DNA of 64,000 nt from Cladocopium goreaui (lineage: Eukaryota > Sar > Dinophyceae > Suessiales > Symbiodiniaceae). The stretch is from contig CAMXCT020006649.1 in NCBI GenBank assembly GCA_947184155.2, positions 311,792 through 375,791 on the forward strand, written 5' to 3'. A program made the translations under genes and the position numbers. The notes beneath the pieces were generated by a model. That model did not search any database, was not told the origin of the DNA, and saw only the letters and a program-made list of their open reading frames with translations. Positions within the stretch are counted from its first letter, which is position 1. Every line of letters starts with the position of its first letter. Positions 11,649-22,589 of the stretch are shown here, one piece after another.

Positions 11649-12383
11649 GTTTGTACCCTTTCTTCATTGAGTTCCCGACTGTTCCCACCCTTGACTGAGC
11701 TTTCGAAGGCAGTGTGGCATTGCTGATGAAAGGGAAAAAGGTGTGGACGGTTGCAAAGGTATGGACCTTAGGATAATTGGTCTTAGTGTCAATTTAGAAC
11801 ATCAAAATTCTTGGGAGAATTCTGAGCCGTGCCTAAAGGTGATCCCCCAAACCCGGATAGTTGCTACTACGACATGCTGAAAAGCTAAGCAGCTAAGCGT
11901 GGCTGCTGGTGAGCATGTTATGACTATGACCTGACCAATTGCATAGAACCTGCTTGATCCACAGTGGATTCTTTGGTAATAGGCGGATTGTGTTGCTGAA
12001 TAGTTGTGACTGACCATTTCGTCAACTCATGGGATGAGAAGATGTTGAAAGATATTGCTAAGTTCCTGAGTTACACACCAAACTTCAGCAATTCAGCACA
12101 CCGTCGCATCCTGTTTTGCGAGATCAACACGACACGGTGGGGCTGTTGGCCGCCCGATCTCGATCGGAAGGTGAGACGAAAGAATCTCTGGACCATTCAC
12201 ACAGAACGGTGATTCACATCCTGACTCCAAGGAGTCCATCACGACTCAAGTTGATGCCTCAGCCTCAGCCAAAGGGGGCCAGAACCTTTCTGCGGACATT
12301 AATTTACCAGGCGGACTATGGGTTGGTGTAAGAGAACAAATATCTCTTGTCCATTATTGTACATTATTTATACTGATCCAGAT

Positions 12384-12385
12384 GC

Positions 12386-12418
<33 letters not shown>

Positions 12419-12457
12419 CGATGACGAGGAGGAGAAGGAGGAGGAGGATGATGATGG

Positions 12458-12488
<31 letters not shown>

Positions 12489-12703
12489 GATGATGATGAT
12501 GGTGATGGTGATGCTGATGCTGATGGTGATGCTTATGGTGATGGTGATGCTGATGATGATCATGATCATGATCATGATCATGATGGTGATGGTGATGGTG
12601 ATGGTGATGGTGATGGTGATGGTGATGATTGTAAGGATGGTGATGATGATGATGATGATCATCATGATGATGGTGATGATGGTGATGATGGTGATGATGA
12701 TGG

Positions 12704-12750
<47 letters not shown>
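12384..12750 (+). repeat. (GAT/GAC/GGT)n trinucleotide tract
   Basis: About 365 bp of imperfect (GAT)n with GGT, GAC and CAT interruptions. All frames are open: poly-Asp and poly-Met on the plus strand, poly-His and poly-Ile on the minus strand. This is expected for such a repeat and is not evidence of a gene. Confidence 0.9.
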
Positions 12751-12904
12751 TACATCATGTATAATCATGTATAATCATGTATCATCTATATCACATAAGC
12801 CTTGTCTTTGGTCCATCTTGTACAAATGTCGGTTCTCCATTGTTTTTCCCTTAACAACTTCTCCGAGAAACTGTTATTGCCTCTCTGCCGCAAACGGCGC
12901 TCAC

Positions 12905-12957
12905 GGGATGTTCCAGATATGCTTCCGGAAGATCATTTGATGCCCCCCCTTGATGGC
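12905..12957 (-). CDS. Exon 3 of a phase-consistent chain
   Basis: Acceptor CCGTGTTCAG|G, donor CATCCC|GTGAGC. With the one base carried from the 13,227-13,367 exon it reads GHQGGASNDLPEAYLEHP and ends in phase 0. Same gene as the next two entries. Confidence 0.6.
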
Positions 12958-13226
12958 CTGAACACGGTGGATATGCCAGGTATTGCCAGGTCATTACTAC
13001 CCTAAACCCAAAGGTTTCGGACAAAGGAAACGGGTTCGAATCAACCAGTCATTGAAACCAATAGCAAGAAATTGGCAGGGCTTCAACGGAAATGGCGGAG
13101 CTTTTTGGAAAAGAAAGCGAACCACCAACCGGTTCTAGGATAGGTTTATTGGTTATACGAGTTATGAACCCACTTATATACAACATTATACAACCCCCAA
13201 TCCTCGGTGGTAAATATATCTCCAAC

Positions 13227-13367
13227 CAGATGGTGCCTCGATATCTTCATAGAATGTCTTCTCGATACACTGCCTTCCTTCTTCGTCTTCAAATCGCGCC
13301 AGCTTGATGTTGTCGAGGTCGGCATCATAGTGTTCTTTCAACTTTTCGAAGTATTTCACAAATTCTC
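13227..13367 (-). CDS. Exon 2 of the chain: charged helical segment
   Basis: Acceptor AACTTTTTCAG|G. The frame reads EFVKYFEKLKEHYDADLDNI, then KLARFEDEEGRQCIEKTFYE and DIEAPSG, ending at CATCTG|GTTGGA. It is rich in Lys/Glu/Asp and predicted helical. The split codons join without stops to exons on both sides. No family could be named. Confidence 0.75.
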
Positions 13368-13489
13368 CTGAAAAAGTTTGTGGGTCTCAACCACCTCAAA
13401 TATATGAATCCGTTGCGATATTCCAGTTTCTATTTGAAAAGGAAAAAAACAAACACCGACCAGTCCCAGTCCTTTTCCTTTATCTAAAC

Positions 13490-13532
13490 CTTTCAGCCAC
13501 TCCATGCACTTCCGTTGATTCTCATTCTCAAC
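13490..13532 (-). CDS. Exon 1 of the chain
   Basis: Acceptor CACTGCCCCAG|G, donor CTGAAAG|GTTTAG, 43 nt, reading VENENQRKCMEWLK plus one base. It joins in phase 1 to 13,227-13,367. The 5' end of the gene was not found upstream. Confidence 0.65.
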
Positions 13533-14139
13533 CTGGGGCAGTGAGCGTTGGCTGGTCGCCCCATGCAATTCCTATAAAAGTGTTTATGACACTGCTTTCC
13601 CTTAGGCTTCTCACTTCAACAAGGGAGCATGTTTTTTCCCCGGGGGGTTGACTGAAACAAATTGAACAACATTAGATTTTTGGTGAGCGCATCATGGGGA
13701 TTCAACCAACCCAAAGTGAACCTTAAATTATAAGAGCGTATTAAGGGCTTGTTAACCGCCAACAACCACTATTTTATGGGTTTATTAGCCATCTATTTCT
13801 ACCCAGGCACAATGGGGTAAGCTGCCGAGACAGCAACAATGGCCAGAAGAAAGTCTATAGTGGGAAAACATCACCCCCAACAATGTTAATCAAAACAAAA
13901 TGAACCCTGCTTAATACAGCCATATTAAGGGGTAAGTCTGGCCGTTTCTTCTTGCGCACGGTCTTTTAATTGGTATGTTAATCAGGGTTGCCGCTTTTCA
14001 AGACTGTCATGTTCACCTTGATTCCATTCATGCATCATAGGTGAAAAGACACCATAAGAGCTTAATAATATAAGGTTTCAATATCTGTGTGGTTTCCTTA
14101 CTTATGTGGGGGGAGGTTGAGAGGGGTAGGTTGCATGGA

Positions 14140-14350
14140 CATGAACAATATATATATATATATTGTGTTCTATATGATATCTATAATATACACTATATAC
14201 TATATACTACATACTACATCATAAATAATATATCATATGTAATAACTAATACATTATACATATATATTGTAATATACTATATATAATGTTCCATATATAT
14301 ATAGTATATAGTATAAGTATATATTACTATATGACTATATAGATATATAC
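14140..14350. repeat. AT-rich (TATA/CTATATA)n tract
   Basis: Irregular TATA repeats with palindromic pieces such as ACTATATACTATATACTACA. Intronic or intergenic. Confidence 0.85.
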
Positions 14351-15830
14351 AACATGTAGATTGGGAACTGAAAGTGCCTGCTCTGGCGCTGCACTTGGCG
14401 GACTTGGCATGGGCATCTTTGCACCGGGCTTAAAGGCGCGGTTCTTCGGTGGCACCTTCGGTGGAAAACGACCCCCCAGTTATGGCCAGTTTCGTAGGAA
14501 ACTGCTGATGAAGCCTCGATTTTTTGGAACAAAAAGATCAATAATCAGATTGTGATGAGCAACTTTCAGAGAAATTTCAGACATCTCTAAACATGACAGC
14601 TCTCACAGTGCATTGGAAAATCTTGGAGTGTGCTGGTGATTTTGGCACCTCTGGCCGCGCTTTCTTGGTCGGCGGTTCAACGTTCGCCTGGTGAAAATCG
14701 CAGGGTTTTTCAACTCAAATTGGCCAGATGGCGAGGGATTCAAATCAGACCACAAATTTGGGTAGGCGAACGTCCCAAACCTGCATGTCTTGTTGGTTTC
14801 TTGGGATGAAACAAAACATGGGGTTGGACTCGTCCCCCGAAAGTGACTTGTTCTCTTGGAAACGAAAACATCAACGCCAGATCTCGCTGGAAGGGTTGCT
14901 TGGCCGCACAAAACCCAACCATCTAGAACCATCTCAAGACGTCAAAAATGGATTGTGTTTCAAAGTATTGGACCGCCCTTGCAACAATGGACCGTGAATT
15001 GGTAGATTTGGCACGGCAATTGGGAACATTTGGGAACTGAGACCTGCAGCGGAAGCACCTGCCAGAACTGCAAGCAGAAGAAAACTAAGATTTGGCGTCC
15101 CAACCAAAAAAAACAATTCCATTCTGGCGTTGCTTGCCTAGTACTCAAACTGACCAATATATTTTGTGGATTGGTTTATGTGGATGTTCCTTGTCGGCCG
15201 CCTGCACTGCAGAGTTGCCAGGTTCGTGTGGCCTTGACTTTGCCTGGGACAGGGACAGTGTTTGGTCGCTTTACTAAAATGGCAGTACCCCCCAAATCAT
15301 CCATTTTGATAGGATGTTCCATTCTTTTCCATCCATTTTGGGATACCCCCTATTTATGGAACCCCCCCACGAAATCGAAATGACCAAAAAAAGATTACAG
15401 TAAACGGCTGCATTCCCCAGAAACTTGCATGTAACGACTGCCTGAGTCATGCCATACCTGGGCCGTGGCCATGACCCATGTCCTTTTCCTAGCGGAACCT
15501 GAAGCGCCCTTTCCCAACCTCACACCGCTTTTGCACAATCCAGAAAAACACAAACAACGTGAAACAACCCCAAGAAACCGACGAACAGACGCACAAACAA
15601 ACAGCCTCCACAGCACGGACCAGAGGGGAATCGAAGCCGTATCATTAGAATTTTCCCAATGGTGCATGGCCCTGCAAAACCCTCCGACAGCCACTACCCC
15701 CACTTCTCACTCAACTTTCCTAGCCCGTCGGCTGGCTTTCGTAAAAAACTGCATCAAGTCCTAAATAAAAATCATCAGCCTGGAATTCAACAAAAAGTCA
15801 TCTAAATCGTTGGAAAAATATTGGATCCAC

Positions 15831-15905
15831 AGCGGTTCCGCTCTCCTGAGGTACCGCCGCCTTTGTCTTTGGCATTGCTTGGGTTGGCCCGGGCGCGGGG
15901 CCAGC
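15831..15905 (-). CDS. 25-codon Pro/Ala-rich exon
   Basis: Acceptor TCTGACCACAG|G, donor ACCGCT|GTGGAT, exactly 25 codons, phase 0/0: AGPAPGPTQAMPKTKAAVPQ then ESGTA. Likely a disordered linker. The GTGGAT donor is the same as in several other exons of this window. Confidence 0.65.
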
Positions 15906-16440
15906 CTGTGGTCAGACATTGCTGGTTGGGTTCCACCAAAAATTGCAGTAGTTGAGATTTTTACTTCCCATATCAAGAGTTGGCTGTGCGCGCTTTGAAG
16001 CACAGGTCGCTGCTACAAAGGGTGCCCCGGGAGGCTCGCGACAGAAGGTGCTATGGGTGCACATGCCAACTTTGCACTTGGGAGTCTATGTCGGTGCTAC
16101 AAGTACTGTTTTTGCTGTGCCACTGGCGCCTCACTGTGTGGGAAACAATATGTTTATTTCTGTAGGATATCTTTAATGAAGGTTTTTGATGCCTTCGGAA
16201 TGTGCAGCTGATATCTTTTTTGTTATCTGGGGTTCATGCTGGAGTAATGTTGTTGGAAAAGTTGGAACAACATCAATATGATGTGTGTGTGTGTAATAAG
16301 TATGTGTATATGATTTTGAGAATTCACCCGCCAGCCAGGACTTCATCAATCTTTGGAAAGAATCTGTCGACAAGTTCTGAACGACCCTTCATGGTCAATT
16401 TCTGGAAAGCACTAGTGTCACCAGTGGACCTCGAAGCAGA

Positions 16441-16517
16441 AAACGCTGATGTTTATGATGAGCTTCTTCTGGTTCTCCAGCGGCTTTTGCCAGTGCCAAT
16501 TTCTGCCTTGCGGCAGG
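16441..16517 (-). CDS. Internal exon, charged, unknown family
   Basis: Acceptor TGCCGCAAG|G, frame QKLALAKAAGEPEEAHHKHQ. The opposite strand is also open (VYDELLLVLQRLLPVPISAL), so strand choice rests on the AG|G acceptor and on the surrounding minus-strand exons. Confidence 0.4.
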
Positions 16518-17289
16518 CAGCTTGGGTGTCAACATCATTCAACCCTTGGGGCTCACTCCCCAGCAACCATCTATTCAGGTGATGTTTGAAAGTGCCCAAA
16601 CTGGCACATTTCAAATCCAAGTGTTGTTGGGCAACTTTCTCAATTGGCTCAGATGTATTCCTATTTGCCTTTACATTTACCAACCCCTGGTCTCAGACCC
16701 CTTGCTACTCGGTGCTTTCACCCCATCTCAAAAACGTTTGCGTTTATACTAGGGCCCACAAAGAATAAATCTCAAAATGTGATTCCAAGGGACAAAGAAT
16801 CAAAACATGTGTGGAACATGTGCAAACCGGTGAAGTGGTCTTCCATTCATGCCCATTATCCGAGTCACGTGGCGGTCTGGTGGATGATTTTGCACCATCC
16901 GCGTACGCCCACACCTGGGCAAGCCAAGGAAACCCCCATACGTTGGTTTCAAAGGACGGAGGACACCCTGAGGTCGTGGCACTGTCACTGCCCACACTGG
17001 GGCCAACATACCACTGGTGCTGTTCAGACCAATAGTACCTGGTTGGTTTTTGAGCCTGGAAAATAAATTAGGTATACATAGTCAATGGGGATCATCCTCC
17101 CATTTATTGGATGGTAAATAAAACACGTTGGGGAAAAAAAGCACCAACCAGATACATGTAGACTGCGTTCGTCTTGTCCATGTGCGGAACAACTCTCTGG
17201 TACACAGAACCTCAGACGCGATGCTCTGGACAATATTTAGCTCAGGCTGGTGAGATATCCCATCCGATCCATCCTTGCACATCTGTGAA

Positions 17290-17520
17290 TACATATATGT
17301 ACATATATGTTACTGTTACATTATGAATGACATTATCTATATACATATAATAATTATCTACATTAATAGAATTTATCTAGGCGACTATATTCATATGTGA
17401 TATATAATGTTATATTACTATATTATTTCATATTATTACACTTATATATATATATCAAACTTATATCCATATGGCTATATTCTACTATACCTTAGTACTA
17501 TATCACATATCACATATTTG
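17290..17520. repeat. AT-rich TATA tract
   Basis: Mixed TATA/TAT repeat with no coding signal, between two exon-bearing stretches. Confidence 0.75.
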
Positions 17521-17565
17521 TACAGCCATCACATGTATGTCCATGTTCACCTGCCAACGAACATC

Positions 17566-17614
17566 CATCGTGTTTGCCAACCACGCTGTATACACCAGGA
17601 AGAATTTGCTGCGC
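17566..17614 (-). CDS. Internal exon, unknown family
   Basis: Acceptor ACCGACCAAG|G followed by AAQQILPGVYSVVGKHDG. The donor is ambiguous between several GT sites. Confidence 0.4.
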
Positions 17615-17800
17615 GGCCTTGGTCGGTGTCAATTCCGCCGTGGTAGCCATTTGAATAGGGAAGAATCATCGGAAAATATGGGAAAAACATGGGAGAGTAT
17701 GGGAAAATGATGGTAAACCAATGGATTTTGGGGATAGCGGATTTTCAACCAAAGCCATTTCTGCTGGTAATTGTAAACGTTCTTCACACGCAGATCCCAC

Positions 17801-17878
17801 CTTGTCGTTGCCAGTCACGCGAACCAGAAGGCTGCATTCTGTCTCGGGCGGATAGTTTTCCTTTTGCTCTGTAATCAC
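17801..17878 (-). CDS. 26-codon internal exon
   Basis: Acceptor GTCGACTCAG|G, donor GACAAG|GTGGGA, 26 codons in phase 0: VITEQKENYPPETECSLLVR then VTGNDK. An alternative upstream acceptor at a CCCCCAG opens another frame (ATEKVIEVIVDSGDYRAKGK), so alternative splicing or a wrong frame choice is possible. Confidence 0.55.
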
Positions 17879-18144
17879 CTGAGTCGACAATCACTTCGAT
17901 CACTTTTTCAGTGGCAACAAGCTGGGGGAACTTTGGTTTTTGGGTCCATTGATGTCTGTTGCTTGGTTCTTTGGACTTGCTTGATGGCAAATCGGCAGGA
18001 AAGCCACATGATTTTGATTCTGTTGACGTGTGCTGAGCCCCGTGCACCACAGAGCAACTCTGCCAATTCCAAGGTTTTTTTCGAGCTCCTCGCCGGGCCA
18101 GAGATTCAGTGGAAGTTCCACCAGTATGGACTCATGTATGTGTA

Positions 18145-18225
18145 GGTATGTGTATATCTATATATATATACACACATAATATTATAATATACATACATAT
18201 ATAATATATATATATATATATGGGT
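18145..18225. repeat. (TA)n microsatellite
   Basis: TATATATATACACACATAAT-type repeat directly next to copy 2 of the dispersed repeat. Confidence 0.8.
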
Positions 18226-18327
18226 ATGGGTCAATACCTATTACTACCATTTTTAGTGGGATGAACATCCATTTACCAGCTATTTTGATGTTCACCAGGG
18301 GTACAAGGTTTTGACACACTGCCATAT
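18212..18327 (-). repeat. Dispersed repeat, copy 2
   Basis: Reverse-complement match to 2,573-2,688, including CTTGTACCCCTGGTGAACAT and AAATAGCTGGTAAATGGATG. See copy 1. Confidence 0.75.
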
Positions 18328-18435
18328 TTATTTATGTACATAGAGGACACACAATGGACATACATGGACACTATGTCGATCTGTCTAGATCAGTTTAGGC
18401 TTGAAATGCTCGTCATAGCTTTTGTTATTTCACAC

Positions 18436-18569
18436 CAGGATTGATCGACGTTCGTGTCCTGCTCGTGCTTTTGGGATCGGACAGAAACATCGCGATGATC
18501 TGTGCAATGCACAAATCATTGCAGCGCTGTTTGCTCGCCACCTCCCTGAGGTTCCTCAAGGCTGACATC
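18436..18569 (-). CDS. Internal exon, helical, unknown family
   Basis: Very strong acceptor (TTTTTTTCTTCGAATCTTTG, then CAG|G) and donor TCCTG|GTGTGA. The frame reads SALRNLREVASKQRCNDLCI, then AQIIAMFLSDPKSTSRTRTS. It lies downstream of the helical-repeat exons below and probably belongs to the same gene. Confidence 0.7.
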
Positions 18570-18946
18570 CTGCAAAGATTCGAAGAAAAAAACAAGAAGG
18601 TGGTTCTAAAATGTTCTAAAGAGCATCTCGTTCTCAAATATATTAACTGTGTATAACTGTATAACTGTGTGTTCACCATTTTACGAGGGAATATTTGAAC
18701 ATGGGATATGACCATTCCTGATTTTTTTCCAGCTCAAGCCATAGGGAGGGACCCATTTGGTTTAGCCTCTAGGGGTACCCAAAATCAAGTGATTAATCGT
18801 GGTTAATCATCATGTTCCCTATCAAAATTGCCACCCAAAGACAAAAATTCTTTGATTGAGCCCCTAATGTTGAAGCTTTCCCAAAGCGGCTGGATATCTC
18901 CCATACTTGACACTTAAATCCAATTGCATGTTGATCTTAAAATCAC

Positions 18947-19195
18947 CTAACTTCGGATTAAATATCTCCATCTCCATCCTCTCGGCGAAGCGTTGCTGCC
19001 CAGTCTGTTGCTCCCTGCTGAGGTATCCCTGCTGATGCAAGAGCTGCACCGCAGCACGAAGCTCCAAGAGGTGGTTCTCCAGCTGCGCTGAGGACATCTG
19101 TTGGGCGATCTGCACAATGCGCTGAGCCGTTCCCTTGGAGACCTTCTCCAAGTTGGAGATGCCATGCTCCACCAAGGTTTGGAGCACTTTCACGC
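18947..19195 (-). CDS. Helical-repeat protein exon
   Basis: Acceptor ATCTGCTCAG|G, donor AAGTTAG|GTGATT, 249 nt. The frame reads VKVLQTLVEHGISNLEKVSK, then GTAQRIVQIAQQMSSAQLEN and HLLELRAAVQLLHQQGYLSR. Repeated amphipathic helices resemble helical-repeat organelle RNA-binding proteins (OPR/RAP-like). This is inference; no RAP domain is visible. Phase does not match 19,732-19,995 directly, so a small exon between them may be missing. Confidence 0.75.
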
Positions 19196-19731
19196 CTGAG
19201 CAGATATCAATTCAAGATGATTTCATATGATTTCCTACTCTTGGTTCATGCCTGAGTTTATTTTGTTATTGATTGTTACGTTATTCTTTATTATGTAGTG
19301 TGAGAAAACGCTGATGTCCTACTCTTTGTTCTCGTCGCAAACCCTGTCTTGACTTGATATTGACTTTGATGATGCTATTGCTTCTCGCGCGAGCGTTTTT
19401 GATGTTGGGCATGTTCTTGTGAGTTTTGTTGATGGTGTTGACATTGTTGTTGCTGCTGCTCTCTATGATCCATGATCAGTTCTCTGCGATCGGGAGGGGG
19501 AGGAGGAGGATGTTTGATGAGATGATTATCTTGCTGTTGCTGCTGATGTTCATGGTGATGTTTACATAGCCCGCATCTTGTTCCAGTGCATGAACTTTTA
19601 ACATGCTTTAAAGCAACAGCAATTAGTGCATTGCAAACGTAACTATGATTCCACGTTTCAGAACTGGCGTAAAGGCAACGCCTGCACAAAAAAAAAAGAA
19701 ACAGCTGAAATTCTGGCAAGGTACAATCCAC

Positions 19732-19995
19732 CAATGAGTCCTGCTCGATGGCTCTGTTGATAATCTTCTGGTGCTGGGCGAGCTCGGCCACCTCCTTCAA
19801 TTCATGGGCCACCTGCACGAAGAGCAAGGCTTCAACTGCCGTGAAGTTCACCTCGTTGTTCTTTTGCAGTGCAGCCTTGAAGAAGACACGTTGCTCCTCC
19901 CGGCCGGTTCCCAGCAATGCCTTCAAGCAACTCAAGAGTTGCCTGACCTCCAGTTTCTTCAAGCGCTCTTCCTTAAAGGCATCCGTTCTCCAGAC
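19732..19995 (-). CDS. Helical-repeat protein exon (88 codons)
   Basis: Acceptor TTTGACCCCCAG|G, donor TCATTG|GTGGAT, phase 0/0. It reads VWRTDAFKEERLKKLEVRQL, then LSCLKALLGTGREEQRVFFK and AALQKNNEVNFTAVEALLFV. Leu-rich amphipathic helices. It joins in frame to the exon ending at 20,413. The frame also stays open through the flanking intron on both sides (19,378-20,085; see findings). Confidence 0.85.
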
Positions 19996-20412
19996 CTGGG
20001 GGTCAAAAACTAGAATCAAAACCCACCAGGTAGGCCAGTTAGGTCCATTGTTGGCAGTAGGATCATCCAGTTCGGTTTTGCCCATCTTTTAGAAGAAAAA
20101 ACCATTCAAACCACTAAAAAACCGTTTCAACCATTAAACACCCACCAAAAACAATTTTAAGACCATTGAAAAACCACTAAAGAACAGTTCAAAACCATGA
20201 ATAAACCAAGGAAAATACGATTATATAAAAACCATAAACCATTAAAAAACAATTAAGACCATCACAAACTGATTGAAAACTATTTCAATGCCATTCAAAA
20301 CTATCAAAAATTAAGGAAAGACATGTTCGACCATTGAAAACCCATCCGAAAACCCATTCAATCGCCATCCTTTCGTATTGCAGCGGTGCCCCTTTAAACA
20401 TGTTCAGTGCAC

Positions 20413-20559
20413 CTCCTGAGCATCGAGGCGTACGGCAGCGCCACAGAGGAAGATGGTGACCTCTGCAGGCGCATGGTCATCCGTGAAGCGATGCAGGGAC
20501 CCGAAGCCCCGGAAGTGCTGCAGGGTGCAATCCATAGCCTCGGGGACCTCCATCTGCAC
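20413..20559 (-). CDS. Helical-repeat protein exon (49 codons)
   Basis: Acceptor ACGCTTTCCAG|G, donor CAGGAG|GTGCAC, phase 0/0: VQMEVPEAMDCTLQHFRGFG, then SLHRFTDDHAPAEVTIFLCG and AAVRLDAQE. It joins in frame on both sides. A 73-codon plus-strand ORF over the same bases is a shadow. Confidence 0.85.
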
Positions 20560-20821
20560 CTGGAAAGCGTTGGAAAAGAGGCTGGTTTCTATGACTGGCT
20601 GAAGGGAGACACAGATGTGGAATGATGTGGAATGATGATGAATGATGTGGATAAGTATTGTGTGTTGTGCTATATGTGACTTGAATGATCATCATATCAT
20701 TGTATCTTCATAAGACAATTCACCAAAATATTCTTATGATATCCCTCGATTTGGGGGGTGGAAAGCAAAAAGAAAGATCTTAAATCGCAGAATATCGCAG
20801 ATCAGCTACACATCTGCTGAC

Positions 20822-21091
20822 TTCTCGCCAAATGTCGGACATGTGCTCAATGCCTGCCTTGCTAATGCGGTGGAAAGCGCCAGCGACACAGGTCATCATC
20901 CGGTCAGTATCAAAGCCAGCACTCTGGAAACACTTCACCACATGACTCAAGATGCTGAATCCAGGAGCGGTGCTGGCGGCTGCTTCCAAGCTTGCCATCA
21001 CTGCCTCCTTGTGGCGACAGAACATGCCAACTGCACTGGTTCCTTCCAGGTGTCCCACCACTTGGCAGAGCTTCCGTTGCACCCTGGCTGG
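20822..21091 (-). CDS. Helical-repeat protein exon (90 codons)
   Basis: Acceptor TTATTTGCTTGCAG| and donor CGAGAA|GTCAGC keep phase 0. It reads RVQRKLCQVVGHLEGTSAVG, then EAVMASLEAAASTAPGFSIL and FDTDRMMTCVAGAFHRISKA. The last stretch looks like one repeat of an alternating two-helix array. The acceptor could instead be the CCAG|G 8 nt further in. Confidence 0.8.
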
Positions 21092-21271
21092 CTGCAAGCA
21101 AATAACCAAAAACAATGTTGACGATGGGCAGATTAAGGAAACCAGCCATTCCTTTCCCATTATGATTGGTGTTCTCGTGCAGGAAATCTACATCAATATT
21201 GTCAATATTGGTTTCCCATGTTTTCCCTGGACGCTGCGTTTTTGTTGGCGCCTGCGATCCCCACTCTCCGC

Positions 21272-21466
21272 CAGGAATGGGATCACACTGCAGTCTTCCC
21301 GCAGCAGGAAGTCTTTCCATGGCACTTCTACCACGTTATCCAAGAGCGACAGAGTGGACGAAACATCTTCCTTCTGCCGCTGCTCATGCAGCCCGGCATG
21401 CAGTAGTGCTAGCAATGTCTGTTCGTCCCAACTCACAGCCGCGATCTTCTCCAAAGTGCTGATAGC
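21272..21466 (-). CDS. Helical-repeat protein exon (65 codons)
   Basis: Acceptor GGTTCACCAG|G. It reads AISTLEKIAAVSWDEQTLLA, then LLHAGLHEQRQKEDVSSTLS and WKDFLLREDCSVIPFL. The 3' end is set at a GC donor (CTG|GCGGAG) because that keeps phase 0 with the next exon; this end is the weakest point. Confidence 0.75.
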
Positions 21467-21853
21467 CTGGTGAACCAATGTAACCCGAAGCCCAACAAAA
21501 AGGGACCTCGAAGCCCATGGATTTGAATCCTAGGAATGTCATGCAATATCTAGAAATGATTGCAAGTGGGGTAGATCCTGGAGTTTTGAGATATATCAGA
21601 ACAAAAGGTGTGCATGTATGTTCTGATCTTTTCTGGCTTGTCAGATTGATTTGATGTTTTCATTTGTTTTCAAACAACTAGCTACCAGAGCCCTGAATAG
21701 GTTCAAGTTCCTGTCCAGTTCAGCATGTTCAGCCAAAGCTGCAATATTATGAAAGATCAGACCCCTTTCAGACCCCTTTCAGACCCCTTTCAGACCACCA
21801 CAAACCCTCACAGAAAACGATTGCAGATCCATAGGGCATCGGGGTCCACCAGC

Positions 21854-21958
21854 CTGAAGCAGATCCAGCGACTTGCCTTCCAACAAACGGCAAAGGCCCT
21901 CCACCGATCCAGCCCCAGACTTGGCGATATTTCTGGCCAGCTCGCCCAGTAGGTGGCC
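21854..21958 (-). CDS. Helical-repeat protein exon (35 codons)
   Basis: Acceptor GCAGGAAG|G, GC donor CTTCAG|GCTGGT, 35 codons: GHLLGELARNIAKSGAGSVE then GLCRLLEGKSLDLLQ. The join to the next exon gives SLDLLQ-AISTLEK, a continuous helix. This is a clear case of a likely GC donor. Confidence 0.8.
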
Positions 21959-22222
21959 CTTCCTGCAGGTTTTTCTCGTGGTCAAAATGCTGGAAAACCT
22001 CTGAAAGGTGTGTGCATCTGTCCTGTACCGCTATTTCAGGTGAAACTTCGTGATTTTGCTACCTCTCCACATTCAAATGAAATTGGGAAGCAATTTTCCG
22101 AGTTAAGGATACAGTTTTTTAAAGTTTTTTACAATCACCAAAAATAACAACCACCTTCAAACTGATAAGTACACCAACTCGTTGATGTTTCATGATCAAT
22201 TCCTGAAGGTTTTTGGCCTCAC

Positions 22223-22381
22223 ATCAACCTCCAGCAGACTCACTACATCCCCAACATCTTCAACCCAGGTCCTGAAGTGATCCTTCTTTTCGGCCGCAAA
22301 CAGCAAGAGCTCGACCGCCTGAGCAGGTCGAAGTGTCACGGCCTTGTCTGATGTGAGGTCCTTCCAATGCCCCGACATGTC
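22223..22381 (-). CDS. Helical-repeat protein exon (53 codons)
   Basis: Acceptor GCCACTGAG|G, donor GTTGAT|GTGAGG, phase 0/0: DMSGHWKDLTSDKAVTLRPA, then QAVELLLFAAEKKDHFRTWV and EDVGDVVSLLEVD. First of the six exons that join in phase for 380 codons. Confidence 0.85.
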
Positions 22382-22589
22382 CTCAGTGGCGGTTTCAACC
22401 CCCCAGAAAAAGATGAGTCTGTCCGAAAACAGAGGGGTAAATAAAACTTTGAAACATGGGTGTGTCCGAAAATCGGCTATCCCAAAGTTGATGGATTCTC
22501 ATGGATTCTCCCTAACATCTTCCCACTTGGAATTCTGATTTTGGGCATTCCAAAATGTTCAGACAGGCTGATTTTGAAACCATCAACCA

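Larger units (their letters stand above)
10293..12212 (+). other. Possible plus-strand exons (low support)
   Basis: Three plus-strand open stretches end at good donors: 10,293-10,490 before GTGAGG, about 11,048-11,201 before GTAAAT, and 12,006-12,171 before GTGAGA. The last contains MLKDIAKFLSYTPNFSNSAH. Minus-strand readings of parts of the same DNA are also open, so strand is undecided. Confidence 0.25.

Noticed and set aside
12318-12774. ORFs of 130-148 codons in four frames (poly-Asp, poly-Met, poly-His, poly-Ile)
   Set aside because: They are the automatic readings of an imperfect (GAT)n repeat.
14361-14555. Gly-rich plus-strand ORF as an exon
   Set aside because: The minus strand reads an equally open Pro-rich frame, and neither has convincing splice sites.
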